Source: Legionella waltersii (lineage in GTDB: Bacteria; Pseudomonadota; Gammaproteobacteria; Legionellales; Legionellaceae). Taken from it: 64,000 nucleotides of DNA. How positions within the stretch are numbered: position 1 is the stretch's first letter; every line of letters begins with the position of its first letter. The stretch covers positions 151,601 through 215,600 of the forward strand of contig NZ_LNZB01000060.1 of assembly GCF_001468085.1 (NCBI RefSeq), written 5' to 3'. The position numbers were made by a program, and so were the translations under genes. Below, in pieces: positions 46,101 to 55,709 of this stretch. The notes under the pieces are model-generated. The model had not been told where the DNA came from, did not search any database, and worked only from the letters and a program-made list of their open reading frames with translations.

Positions 46101-49028
46101 TTATTGATTAGCTGCTCGTTGTTGGGATGGAGCAGTTCTGATTTTATCAAGAAGCATATCTCTTTCTTCTACTAATGATTTTAATTTTTCTTGATTATGC
46201 CGCATAGCTGTTTCAACGTGTTTATTGGTCGCTTCTATTTGGCCTACTAATCTAGGTAGAAGTTTTCTTTGCGTCCAAAGATGAACAACTTCTGGGTTAT
46301 TGCGGTATTTTGGAGGAACTCCACCCTTTTTATCTTTTCTCTTATCGGAGCTGTCCAAAATACGATCTAATTCCACTTCACTGTTATGCAGTTTCTGTTT
46401 TGTAGTTAACAGATATTTTTTGCCATCAACAAGCTTGTCGTGTTGACGAACTATAGCCGCTTCAAATTGTGTAATTTGTTCAGCAAGTTCTTTCAACCTG
46501 GGCTTGTGTTCTTGGAACATTCCTTTAGTTGTATTAGCACGACGGATTGTTTGTAAAGTCGTAGCCGCCTTGGTTTCTTTTTTGGCTTGAGCATCCCTTG
46601 TCATCATCACATCTTTAGTCTTTTGTGCAGAGTTTTTGGGATCGATCATTTCATCAACAGTGAGAACCAGCTTCGTGCCTTTGTATCTATTATCCACATA
46701 TTGTTGCACACGAGCCTCGCTATCTGTATGACGAACACATCGTCCAGCAGCTTGAGGCCCTGATAAGGTTCCATTGATTACATTACGGTCGGACTCAACC
46801 ACTGGTGAGTAGGTATTTACGATCTGAACGTTGAGCACGTCTTTCAAGCTAACACCAGTAGCCACTGTTTGGTCTGATACCACATGTCCCACAATTCCTG
46901 CATCCAGCATTGCAATAATTTCTTTTTTGTTCTGCTCTGAAGTGCTTGAGTCAATTGTGGCGGTATAATGACCATTAACCTGTAAATCTTTGAGATCTCT
47001 CGCGGTTAATGGCGCATCAATGACACTGGAGATGGCATTTGAAAATCTTATGCAACTTGTAAGGTCTTCCGCACGATCTAATATTAACCCAATCATCGCT
47101 TCACGTTGCCTGGGTGGTAAATCACCAAGTGTAGATTCTATAGCTAATAACTTTTCACGTAGAGTTTCTCTTGTTAGGTTATCGCAAGCTTTAAACTTAG
47201 CCAATAAATGATCTGGTATATCTTTATTGGTTTTGTATAAGTCAGAGGGGTGGTACTTTACTATTTCTTTATCATAACCCTCAACATGAGCTTTCAACTT
47301 TCCAGTTCTATCTTTTTCACCAATACTAGCAGGTTTGTCTCCGAGGACTAAAGCCAAGGCAAAACTGTTCACTGTTCGTTGTAAGCTTTTTTGTTGCTCT
47401 TTTTGAATATCTTTAACAAGATCAACAGGCTTAGCAGGAGTGCCACGATCAATTTTTTGGCGTTGTTCAGCAATTTTTTGTACATTTTTCTCTTTAGTAA
47501 ACAACAGCGTCATTTGAAGACGAGCATCCACTTCCGAGTCATGTCTTAGGGTAGCTATTGCACCTTTGTATTTATCGATTGTAGTAGCATCACCCTCAGC
47601 TATTTTCTTATAGACTTCTGCTACAGTATCCCTGGTTTTCTTGTCATCTGAAAACGCCATATTACGTTGGCAGCGAACACGATTTTGCTCTATGGCCATG
47701 TCGATTGCTTTACTCTGAGCCTCTTCATCGCTCAAACTGGAATCGGCTTTCATAAGCGCTTCTTTTATTTTGACCGGGTCAGCATATCCACTCATGCCGG
47801 CCGTAAGGTAGTAATCGTCGAAATAATGAATGACAGCTTGATCAATCAGATCTTTTGCATCATGGAATGCTACTTCTGGTTTAATGGGTCTAACAGTACC
47901 TATTCCTATTGCTTCCCCTAGGTTTAAATCGGTAAGTGGTCCGCCGCCAAATTGCTGATACAACTCGGGTGTGGGGGTTGCAGTAAATGCAAGCATAGAA
48001 TTATGGCTCTGCATTTCTTGTAATAATGCGATAGATTCTCTACTAAATGTCTGAGTGTGGGCCTCGTCGATAAGAATCATTTGATTATTTAACATACTTG
48101 CAATGACAGGAAACATCGGGTGTGTTGATTGTAAGACCATTTGGTCGAATTTCGTTTTTGAAGTACCGTCAAGAACAGTGCGGAAGAATTCACGAACTTG
48201 TTCAGGATCCGTTGGGTCATCAACAGACGTTTTCAATACATCGAGTGTAAATACAGTTGGCTTTTTACTCACCCCGTTTACTTTTCCGGCACCTAGCATT
48301 GATTGAACTTCTTTCGTTTGCTGGCTTACTAATAACGCATCAGGTACGATCATTACGCATGGACCAAGTGTTTGTAAGGCTTGAGCTAATCCAGCCATCA
48401 GAATACTCTTACCACTTCCTGTGCCAGCAATTGCAAGTTGTACGTCATGTCCTTTGCTTAGTTCATCTGCGTATTTAGCAAGTATTTCTGTTTGGTATGG
48501 ATAATTTGAAAATGAAGTGGCACTGACTTCTAATCCTCTTTTAGTGATTGCATACAGATCACCATCCGGCTTAACTCTTAAGTCAACGGTTGCTTTATGT
48601 CCGATGTCGAAGAATAGTTTTCCCCTGGTAGGTAACGCTGCGTCATGTGCAGCCAACTTACTTTCAATTTTTACAGTGTAGGCTTGTTCTCCCTTAACTA
48701 CACCTTCCTGAATGAATTCTACGGTGTATACGGCGCCACCAATTGTAATAGCTGCTTCTAAATGCCATTTTTGATCGTGGGGATCTTTTTTCCATTGGCT
48801 CCCTGCAAGTCCGGGCGTCCCTGCTAGTGCCAGAAGTTCTTTGACCACGTTGCCAATTTTTGGTTCTTTCTTGAGGTTTTCATTCGCAACTACTTTATCA
48901 GCGACTTGAAGGCTTACCATAGGTCCACCAGTTAAGGCTTCTTTAAGTAAGTGAATTGCTGCTGTTGTATCTGTATAATCTCTTAGGTCTGCTGCAAATC
49001 TTTGTCTAGTTTCAACTGAAGCGCCCAT
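46101..49028 (-). CDS. DEAH-box superfamily 2 ATPase with coiled-coil tail
   Basis: This 975-residue protein has no named match I recognise. A ~170-residue N-terminal domain of unknown type precedes a helicase-like core. The core has the Q-like element YPYQTEILAKY, Walker A GTGSGKS (202-208), Walker B/motif II LIDEAH (319-324), motif III TATPT (349-353), and motif VI QAAGRCVRH (759-767). There is a long ~300-residue insertion between the two RecA lobes (about 360-700). The C-terminal ~140 residues (from ~835) are a charged coiled coil. All catalytic motifs look intact, in contrast to the degenerate neighbour at 39444. GAGGAC lies 7 bases before the ATG. It could be a nucleic acid translocase or a protein-remodelling effector. 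It is the only gene of the island on the minus strand. Confidence 0.82.
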   Translation of the reverse strand: MGASVETRQRFAADLRDYTDTTAAIHLLKEALTGGPMVSLQVADKVVANENLKKEPKIGNVVKELLALAGTPGLAGSQWKKDPHDQKWHLEAAITIGGAVYTVEFIQEGVVKGEQAYTVKIESKLAAHDAALPTRGKLFFDIGHKATVDLRVKPDGDLYAITKRGLEVSATSFSNYPYQTEILAKYADELSKGHDVQLAIAGTGSGKSILMAGLAQALQTLGPCVMIVPDALLVSQQTKEVQSMLGAGKVNGVSKKPTVFTLDVLKTSVDDPTDPEQVREFFRTVLDGTSKTKFDQMVLQSTHPMFPVIASMLNNQMILIDEAHTQTFSRESIALLQEMQSHNSMLAFTATPTPELYQQFGGGPLTDLNLGEAIGIGTVRPIKPEVAFHDAKDLIDQAVIHYFDDYYLTAGMSGYADPVKIKEALMKADSSLSDEEAQSKAIDMAIEQNRVRCQRNMAFSDDKKTRDTVAEVYKKIAEGDATTIDKYKGAIATLRHDSEVDARLQMTLLFTKEKNVQKIAEQRQKIDRGTPAKPVDLVKDIQKEQQKSLQRTVNSFALALVLGDKPASIGEKDRTGKLKAHVEGYDKEIVKYHPSDLYKTNKDIPDHLLAKFKACDNLTRETLREKLLAIESTLGDLPPRQREAMIGLILDRAEDLTSCIRFSNAISSVIDAPLTARDLKDLQVNGHYTATIDSSTSEQNKKEIIAMLDAGIVGHVVSDQTVATGVSLKDVLNVQIVNTYSPVVESDRNVINGTLSGPQAAGRCVRHTDSEARVQQYVDNRYKGTKLVLTVDEMIDPKNSAQKTKDVMMTRDAQAKKETKAATTLQTIRRANTTKGMFQEHKPRLKELAEQITQFEAAIVRQHDKLVDGKKYLLTTKQKLHNSEVELDRILDSSDKRKDKKGGVPPKYRNNPEVVHLWTQRKLLPRLVGQIEATNKHVETAMRHNQEKLKSLVEERDMLLDKIRTAPSQQRAANQ

Positions 49029-49249
49029 TATATTGTCCTCACATTAGATTCTAAAAAAACTACATTTTGATTGCCTGACAGCCATTATTTTTAAAATATA
49101 GTCCATAAATGTAAAAAGTAAAAAACTGATTCAGTTCGTTGAAAATAATGGTGATAGGTTATATTATAAACATTTGACCTTAAGTGAGTATTAATAGAAT
49201 AAATAGACACAACATTGCGCACTTGGTACAATTATTATAAGGTGGTTCA

Positions 49250-50365
49250 ATGAAGAGAGCACATGTGAGCGAAGGATCAAAGCATTCAACATTAAAAATA
49301 ATGCTTGCTGTCACCGATAAAGCTAAAGAAAAGTTACAGCAGGCTATTATTGAATTAAAAGGTTTAAAACTTGCTCAAGAAAAAAGAGCTATAGCTCTTC
49401 TGGAACAAAATCCTCAGTCCATTAACCGACTATTGACCCTGTTTAAAAATGTAAATAAATACGACATTCAGTTAAATGAAGAAGTCTATTCCTATATAGA
49501 AAAAAATGTGGACTCAGTAGCAAAGCTATCAAATGTTATCGAGTTGCTTTCTCAAACTAATATTCCTCCAAAATCCATTCCTTTTAAATTACTGTGTAAT
49601 GGATCCAATGGAAGTGATGAGCTTTCCTTAAGCTTTAATTTGTTTATTAACAAACAACAAATCGATTTACCAAGTATTATTTTATTATTGTCATTTCCCG
49701 AACAATCCTTAGAATTAGCATCATTGATTATTTCGCTGCAAAACAGGGCCTATTCAATTGAAGCTATACAACCATCACTGGTCGCTGCCCGTAAAGAATC
49801 AGCATCCGATGTGATTGAGCTACTAACCCTAGTCCTAAAATCGGGATTATTCTATCCCGATTTTGTAAATGTTGTTGTGGCTATGGGAGGCGGAGTTAAA
49901 AGTGTTCTTGAAGGAGCAAAACGTCTTGCCTCAAGGGATATTCTCAATGCAGGTTATTTTGACATAGCCAAATCAAATCCAGAGAATGCTTCGATGTTTG
50001 CAAAACACATCGAGTTATTGGTTGACTCCGAATTAATCGATATGAGAAATAAACGTCAGTTATCTCAACTCAGTGACTGTGGAGTAGGCGTACTTTGTTT
50101 TCTGCAACAATTGAAAAAAGCTGGCAAGTTAAATGCTGAAGCTTTTTCAATAGTTATACAACACAAAGCAATTCTCAACGATAAGGGAATTGAGAAGCAA
50201 TTCAGTGAATTGCCTTTACTGACACAATTTAGTGGGGCTGAGATTGATTCAATATTGAATTGGATGCAAGAGAAGACAAGTCAAAATGCTACAGAATCGA
50301 TTATTGCACTTATCGACTCGTACCAATTAGAGCGAAATGAATCCAGTCAAAGTTCCTCATTATAA
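49250..50365 (+). CDS. Helical-repeat protein of unknown function (island paralogue 2)
   Basis: This 371-residue protein is unrecognised. It is all alpha-helical by composition and aligns along most of its length with the 429-residue protein at 44212, but lacks that protein's low-complexity N-terminus. Shared patterns: NPQSINRLLTLFKNV / NIGYVNRLITLFVKL, MEFPANASELADL / LSFPEQSLELASL, and NPENASMFAKHIELL / KPENANITAKMMILL. AAGGTGG precedes the ATG by 6 bases. It is divergent from the DEAH ATPase gene (221-base gap). No export or membrane signal is visible. A stem-loop follows the stop. Confidence 0.75.
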   Translation: MKRAHVSEGSKHSTLKIMLAVTDKAKEKLQQAIIELKGLKLAQEKRAIALLEQNPQSINRLLTLFKNVNKYDIQLNEEVYSYIEKNVDSVAKLSNVIELLSQTNIPPKSIPFKLLCNGSNGSDELSLSFNLFINKQQIDLPSIILLLSFPEQSLELASLIISLQNRAYSIEAIQPSLVAARKESASDVIELLTLVLKSGLFYPDFVNVVVAMGGGVKSVLEGAKRLASRDILNAGYFDIAKSNPENASMFAKHIELLVDSELIDMRNKRQLSQLSDCGVGVLCFLQQLKKAGKLNAEAFSIVIQHKAILNDKGIEKQFSELPLLTQFSGAEIDSILNWMQEKTSQNATESIIALIDSYQLERNESSQSSSL

Positions 50366-50374
50366 GTGATCATA

Positions 50375-50402
50375 ATCGGTTGTCGCAAATCAGACAACCG
50401 AT
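50375..50402 (+). terminator. Hairpin between island paralogue 2 and proS
   Basis: ATCGGTTGTC and GACAACCGAT form a 10-base perfect stem around an 8-base loop, followed on the plus strand by AAGTTTTGTT. It lies between two convergent genes and could serve both. Confidence 0.75.
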
Positions 50403-50414
50403 AAGTTTTGTTCT

Positions 50415-52121
50415 TTACTTGATTTTATTTAAGATAAAATCAACCACGTTATCGAATGGTACTAATTCTGACTCTTTTGATGTTCTAGCCTTATATTCAA
50501 TATTTCCTTGCTCTAGGTTTCTTTCACTCACAACAAGTCGGTGGGGTACACCAATTAAATCACTGTCAGCAAATAAGACACCAGGTCGTTCATTACGATC
50601 ATCCAGTAAAACGTCTACTCCAATAGACAGTAATTTTTGATAGAGTGTGTTTGCTTTTTCTTTAACGAGTTCGGATCGTGCCGCATTGATTGGAATTATA
50701 TTTAACACAAAAGGGGCTATCGCTTGAGGCCAAACAATGCCATGCTCATCATGATGTTGTTCAATAGCTGCTGCAACTACCCGAGAAATTCCTAATCCAT
50801 AGCAACCCATCATCATCGTTTGTAATTGACCTTGTTCATTAATTACTGAAGCATTCATTGCTTCAGAGTATTTATCGCCCAACTGAAAAACATGTCCAAC
50901 TTCGATACCACGACAGGAATGAAGTGTGCCCTGGCCATCCGGACTAGGATCTCCATTTTTAACATTGCGAAGATCATAAACGCTGTCGTATTTCCCGTCC
51001 CTTTCCCAGCATGCATTGATGTAATGTTTACCTTCTTGATTTGCTCCGCAAATAAACGAAGACATAGCCAATGCTTTGTGATCCACAACAACGGGTATCC
51101 CAAGATCTACTGGACCCAATGAGCCTGTAGAGCATTTTAAGGTTTTAACGATATGTTCTTCATCGACAAAGGTCAGTGGTGCATGTATCAAAGGATGTTT
51201 GATGGCTTTAACTTCATTTAATTCATCATCCCCTCGTAACACTAAGGCAATCATAGAGTGTTCTCGTCCTTTGACAATAAGGGTTTTAATCGTTTGCTTT
51301 GCTTCAACCTTTAGAAATTGGGCTACTTCGTTAATGGTTTTCTGATTCGGAGTATCAACAAGTTGCATTAACTCACTTGTTGTCTTAACCATTGTATCAG
51401 GTTTTAAGTAAGTGGCTTGTTCAATATTGGCTGCGTAGGAACTAGAGTCACTGTAAAATATCAAATCCTCCCCAGAATCAGCCAGCACTTGGAATTCATG
51501 GGAAGCTGAGCCACCAATTGCACCGGTATCGGCTTCTACAGCTCGATATTTTAGACCCATTCTATCAAAGATCTTGCAATAAGCATTGTACATATCTTGA
51601 TAAGTTGCCTGTAAGCTTTCAAGGCTGAGGTGAAAGGAGTAGGCATCTTTCATAATAAATTCACGGGCACGCATCACTCCAAAGCGTGGTCTTATTTCAT
51701 CACGAAACTTGGTTTGAATCTGATAGAAGTTTAAAGGCAATTGCTTATAGGATTGCAGCTCAGTTCGCATAATGTCTGTTATGACTTCTTCATGAGTTGG
51801 ACCAAAGCAATATTCTCTGTCATTGCTGTCTTTCATTGTTAGCAATTGACCGCCAAAAGTATCCCATCTTCCAGTTTCTTGCCAAAGCTCGGCTGGTTGC
51901 ACAGCGGGCATAAGTAGTTCCATGGCATTTGTTTTGTTCATTTCTTCACGAACAATGGTTTCTACTTTTCTAAGAACTCGCAGCCCAAGAGGCATCCAAG
52001 TGTATAGACCTGAACCAAGTTTGCGAATCATGCCCGCTCTCAGCATGAGCTGATGTGAGGCAATTTCCGCATCGTTAGGAGTTTCTTTTTGGGTGACTAA
52101 AAACCATTGTGACGCACGCAT
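50415..52121 (-). CDS. proS: Prolyl-tRNA synthetase
   Basis: This 568-residue bacterial-type (ProS2-like long) class II enzyme has the opening [30 protein letters not shown], motif 2 [25 protein letters not shown] (listed in parts), the inserted YbaK-like editing domain (about residues 230-400), motif 3 [17 protein letters not shown], and the C-terminal anticodon domain [20 protein letters not shown]. It charges tRNA-Pro and edits Ala-tRNA-Pro. All signatures are intact. Confidence 0.96.
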   Translation of the reverse strand: MRASQWFLVTQKETPNDAEIASHQLMLRAGMIRKLGSGLYTWMPLGLRVLRKVETIVREEMNKTNAMELLMPAVQPAELWQETGRWDTFGGQLLTMKDSNDREYCFGPTHEEVITDIMRTELQSYKQLPLNFYQIQTKFRDEIRPRFGVMRAREFIMKDAYSFHLSLESLQATYQDMYNAYCKIFDRMGLKYRAVEADTGAIGGSASHEFQVLADSGEDLIFYSDSSSYAANIEQATYLKPDTMVKTTSELMQLVDTPNQKTINEVAQFLKVEAKQTIKTLIVKGREHSMIALVLRGDDELNEVKAIKHPLIHAPLTFVDEEHIVKTLKCSTGSLGPVDLGIPVVVDHKALAMSSFICGANQEGKHYINACWERDGKYDSVYDLRNVKNGDPSPDGQGTLHSCRGIEVGHVFQLGDKYSEAMNASVINEQGQLQTMMMGCYGLGISRVVAAAIEQHHDEHGIVWPQAIAPFVLNIIPINAARSELVKEKANTLYQKLLSIGVDVLLDDRNERPGVLFADSDLIGVPHRLVVSERNLEQGNIEYKARTSKESELVPFDNVVDFILNKIK

Positions 52122-52157
52122 CTATGCTCCTAGAATTGATAGATTTTAGATGCGTTA

Positions 52158-52181
52158 TTATATACTCAAGATACTTCAAAA
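52158..52181 (-). promoter_or_regulatory. Shared TTGAAGTATCTTGAG motif upstream of proS
   Basis: On the minus strand this reads GCATTTTGAAGTATCTTGAG and continues TATATAATAACG, about 40 bases before the proS ATG. It matches the motif upstream of rpe (19245-19268). TATAAT directly after it may be the -10 box of the proS promoter. Confidence 0.45.
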
Positions 52182-52208
52182 TGCTATTTCTGGTAGGATA
52201 CAAAGGCT

Positions 52209-54518
52209 TTAAGATTCAAGCTTTGCTTCAATCAGTACCTGCTGAAATTTCTTTGCTAATTGGCTTGCCTCTTCACCATCAAGGGCCTTCATTTCATTTG
52301 CATAATTTTTCCAGGTTACCTTTCCACTGTTCACATCATAGATAGCCCCAACAATACCGATCGTATCCTGATCGATCATTGTTCTTAGGATCTCACTTCT
52401 TTTGTGTATATTTTGTAAAGTGTTGGCAATATTGATTTCAGTGACCCTGCCCACAAATTGCGCATTTTGTCCATCTCTGTTTTTAGTCACTTGCTTTTCA
52501 GCGTCTACTGCGGGTTTAATTTTATCCAAAAGTTGAGTGATATGCCCCTTCTTAATCCCATCACAGGCTGATTGAATTGCACCACACCTTGTATGGCCTA
52601 ATACTACAATGAGTTTTGCACCGACAACATTACAGGCATATTCAATACTGGCTAAAATATCATCATTGACTACATTGCCTGCAATTCGAATACAAAAAAT
52701 ATCACCAAAACTCATATCAAAAATGGTTTCAACTGGAACCCTAGAGTCAATGCACGCTAAGACAACTGCTATAGGGTGTTGCATTTTAGCGGTGTACTTA
52801 ATGTCAATTTGGTTTGAACGGTGTATGCGGCTGTCATTAAGGAAACGTTGGTTTCCTTCATGGAGGATGTTTAACACTTGTGCCGGGCTTAGATTTGATT
52901 GCACATCGTAGGTGGTTACATTGATGAAATCAACGTAATTATGGATTTGATAATTATCCTGGAATCCAGCCAAATTCAATGCAATTCCTTTACTTGGAGC
53001 CTGCTCTTCTTTGAACTCATTTAAAAACTCTAGAATTTCTTTATCAATGTATTGAGTGTAACGTGCATCAATGATTAATTGAGCATGTCTGGGAATAGAA
53101 TCTAACTCCGCAACTAATGCTGCTTTGTTAAGGAAGGTCATTTGTTGTGGTAGTACCAAACGATAGGTTGCTCCCTTAGGGTATAACTCTTTGATAATGT
53201 CAATTCGTGCTTGACTGTTTGATTTCAAAATATAAAACAAGCTTATGGATAAGCCGATTAAAATACCAGCCAATAGATTGAATACGATAATACTGAGTAC
53301 TGTGACGATAAATGGAATAAAGCGATCCATACCCTGGTGATAAATGTTGGTATAAATGGACGGTTTGTTTAACTTATAGCCGGTGTAGATTAAAATTGCT
53401 GCCAAAGAGGATAAAGGAATTTTATTCAAGGCGTTAGGGATAAGCATCACAGCAAAAAATATGAATAAGCCATGTAAAATGGATGAGTTTCTAGTCTTGG
53501 AACCCGCTTGTATATTGATAGAAGTTCTGACAATTACTGAAGTAATTGGAATGCCTCCGACTAATCCAGATAAGGTATTTCCAAGACCTTGTGCCACTAA
53601 TTCTTTGTTTGAGGAACTATGGCGCCTCTTTTTATCCAATCGTTCAGAGGCTTTTAAATTAAGCAGAGTTTCTAAAGAAGCCACGATACATAGTACTAAA
53701 GCGTATAAATAGACACGAGGATTGCTCCACGAAGACCAATCTGGAAATTGAAGTTGGCTAAAGAAATCTCTAAATCCCGTTGTATCAGGAATATTAACTA
53801 ACTGGGGTGAATTTTGAATTAACGGAGAGTCAGTCCATTGATAAAGTTCATTGAGCATTACCCCAAGGATAACAACCACAATAGGTCCAGGAATTTCTTT
53901 TAGAATTTTATTCTTTGTTTTGTCAAAATAAATCAAAGTCATCAATGATAAAACGGTAATGATTAAAGCACCTTCATTGATATGCTGAGATAACGCTAAA
54001 ATAGGGCTTAAAGTGAGTCCCTCAGTGGTTTCTAATAAATGGGTCTTTAACTCATTAAAATCAGCAGAAAGGGTAAAAGCCAAAGGCAATTGTTTGACAA
54101 TGAGCAATATTCCGATGGCACATAATAAGCCTTGGACAACATTTGTAGGTACATAATCAGCAACAAACCCTGCTTTAATTAGTCCGATGATGATTTGTAA
54201 AATCCCTGCTAAAACAAGAGCCAATAAAAAGGTGTTGAAGTCTCCTAATTGCGCAATTGCAGTTAGAACTACAGCAGCCATACCAGCAGCAGGACCACTC
54301 ACACTAACCTGAGAACCACTAAACAGACCTACAACGACTCCACCAATAATTCCACTTAAAATACCCGAAAAGAGGGGAGCTCCAGAAGCTAGCGCAATTC
54401 CAAGACATAAAGGTATCGCTACTAAAAAGACGACAATTGAGGCTACTAAATCATACTTGAAATAACGTTTAGAATAGATTCGAAATAGCCTCATATTCAC
54501 AGTACTTCTATCAATCAT
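52209..54518 (-). CDS. SulP-type anion transporter fused to a beta-carbonic anhydrase
   Basis: This protein has 769 residues. The start is at the ATG at 54518 because GAGGA lies about 8 bases upstream; an upstream TTG also exists. The N-terminal part is a SulP/SLC26 transporter (RYFKYDLVASIVVFLVAIPLCLGIALASG and SGSQVSVSGPAAGMAAVVLT) with 10-14 membrane helices, followed by a STAS-like cytosolic segment. From about residue 570 comes a complete beta-class carbonic anhydrase: zinc ligands in VLACIDSRVP (Cys ~588) and VVLGHTRCGAI (His and Cys ~640), and FCIRIAGNVVND. The fusion suggests coupled bicarbonate uptake and CO2/bicarbonate conversion, which may serve pH balance or carbon supply; transport of bicarbonate is inferred from related fused proteins. 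Confidence 0.92.
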   Translation of the reverse strand: MIDRSTVNMRLFRIYSKRYFKYDLVASIVVFLVAIPLCLGIALASGAPLFSGILSGIIGGVVVGLFSGSQVSVSGPAAGMAAVVLTAIAQLGDFNTFLLALVLAGILQIIIGLIKAGFVADYVPTNVVQGLLCAIGILLIVKQLPLAFTLSADFNELKTHLLETTEGLTLSPILALSQHINEGALIITVLSLMTLIYFDKTKNKILKEIPGPIVVVILGVMLNELYQWTDSPLIQNSPQLVNIPDTTGFRDFFSQLQFPDWSSWSNPRVYLYALVLCIVASLETLLNLKASERLDKKRRHSSSNKELVAQGLGNTLSGLVGGIPITSVIVRTSINIQAGSKTRNSSILHGLFIFFAVMLIPNALNKIPLSSLAAILIYTGYKLNKPSIYTNIYHQGMDRFIPFIVTVLSIIVFNLLAGILIGLSISLFYILKSNSQARIDIIKELYPKGATYRLVLPQQMTFLNKAALVAELDSIPRHAQLIIDARYTQYIDKEILEFLNEFKEEQAPSKGIALNLAGFQDNYQIHNYVDFINVTTYDVQSNLSPAQVLNILHEGNQRFLNDSRIHRSNQIDIKYTAKMQHPIAVVLACIDSRVPVETIFDMSFGDIFCIRIAGNVVNDDILASIEYACNVVGAKLIVVLGHTRCGAIQSACDGIKKGHITQLLDKIKPAVDAEKQVTKNRDGQNAQFVGRVTEINIANTLQNIHKRSEILRTMIDQDTIGIVGAIYDVNSGKVTWKNYANEMKALDGEEASQLAKKFQQVLIEAKLES

Positions 54519-54598
54519 CCAACTATTCCTCAATTTAATTATCAGTTAAATATAGGTATCTATTCACCCAACCAGCACTTGTACAAATAACAATTTAA

Positions 54599-54724
54599 CA
54601 GGACTTAGGTAAAATCCCAATGATTTCATTTAAAACAGATTTCAATCTGGACAGTTCGTTTATCACTAAACGCCTTTTGTCGAATTCCTAGTTGCTTTAA
54701 TCATTGGGTTTTATGCAAGTCCTG
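54599..54724. mobile_element. MITE-like element, copy 3
   Basis: This 126-bp non-coding element has ends CAGGACTTAGGTAAAATCCC and AATGATT on the left and an inverted partner ending GGGTTTTATGCAAGTCCTG on the right, about 26 bases each with a few mismatches. It shares only the ends with the copy at 37358; the interior differs. Most of the 322-base gap between the SulP gene and ttcA is this element; 54725-54840 shows nothing clear. Confidence 0.75.
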
Positions 54725-54840
54725 GCTAAAGGATGACGTCGAATTATTTCATTTTATTTCAAAAATGAAAAGAAAAATAAGTGCTAATTCATTTTTCAGT
54801 GTTTAGCTCAGGATTATTAAGTTGTCTACAGAAATAAGTA

Positions 54841-55692
54841 TTAGCTCATTTCAGAATCTGTTGCAAACTCATCGGATTCAAAAAGTTCTTCTGGATTAAT
54901 ATCTCTACAATCTGTCAATCCATGCTCAAGGTTTTTAAAATTCCAATGATTCTGATCCATCAGTTGACTTGGTTTTAAGCTTTGTAATGCATGAAGCATA
55001 TTGCTGGGGATTTTGGGATTTTCTTCAGCGAGCTGATTAATGAGAGATGCTACTTTTTTGCGCATTAGATTTTCTTGGGAGCCACAAAGATTGCATGGAA
55101 TAATAGGAAACTCTTGTTCTGTAGCAAAGGTAATGATGTCCTTTTCTTGGACATAGCACATTGGACGAATGACAATGTGCTTTTTATTGTCACTTAGAAG
55201 TTTGGGAGGCATCGAGCGAATATCGCCATTGTATAAGATAGACATCATTAAAGTGCGGATTAAATCGTCTCTATGATGTCCTAAAGCGATTTTATTATAA
55301 CCATGTTCTTCAGCATATCTATAAATAATGCCTCGTCTGAGTCTTGAGCAGAGAGAGCAATAGGTTTTGCCCTCAGGAATTTTTTCTTTGACAATGGTAT
55401 AAGTATCCCTGGTGAGAATTTCATGAGGAATTGCTCGATCTGCCAACCAAGCGCGTAAAGTTGAATCATCCCAGCCTGGTTGTGCTTGGTCTAATGTAAA
55501 AGCAAACAATTCAAATTTTTTCCCTGAGCGTATTCTCAATTTATCCAATATGGTGAGCATAGTGAAGGAATCTTTTCCACCGGATAAGCAAACCATGACT
55601 CGGTCACCTCGCTGAATCATATTAAAATCTGCGATGGCTTTGCCCGTGTAGTGAAGTAATTTTTTTTCTACTGCTGAAGGTATGGACGACAT
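54841..55692 (-). CDS. ttcA: tRNA 2-thiocytidine(32) synthetase
   Basis: This 283-residue PP-loop ATPase has SGGKDS at residues 37-42 and the iron-sulfur ligands Cys112-xx-Cys115 ([10 protein letters not shown]) and Cys200 with Cys203 (PCNLCGSQ). Length and motif order match TtcA, which thiolates C32 of certain tRNAs using ATP and a [4Fe-4S] cluster. It is the third gene of a minus-strand unit pcm-tolC-ttcA, 17 bases after tolC. Confidence 0.94.
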   Translation of the reverse strand: MSSIPSAVEKKLLHYTGKAIADFNMIQRGDRVMVCLSGGKDSFTMLTILDKLRIRSGKKFELFAFTLDQAQPGWDDSTLRAWLADRAIPHEILTRDTYTIVKEKIPEGKTYCSLCSRLRRGIIYRYAEEHGYNKIALGHHRDDLIRTLMMSILYNGDIRSMPPKLLSDNKKHIVIRPMCYVQEKDIITFATEQEFPIIPCNLCGSQENLMRKKVASLINQLAEENPKIPSNMLHALQSLKPSQLMDQNHWNFKNLEHGLTDCRDINPEELFESDEFATDSEMS

Positions 55693-55709
55693 AATACAAC
55701 CTATAAGTG

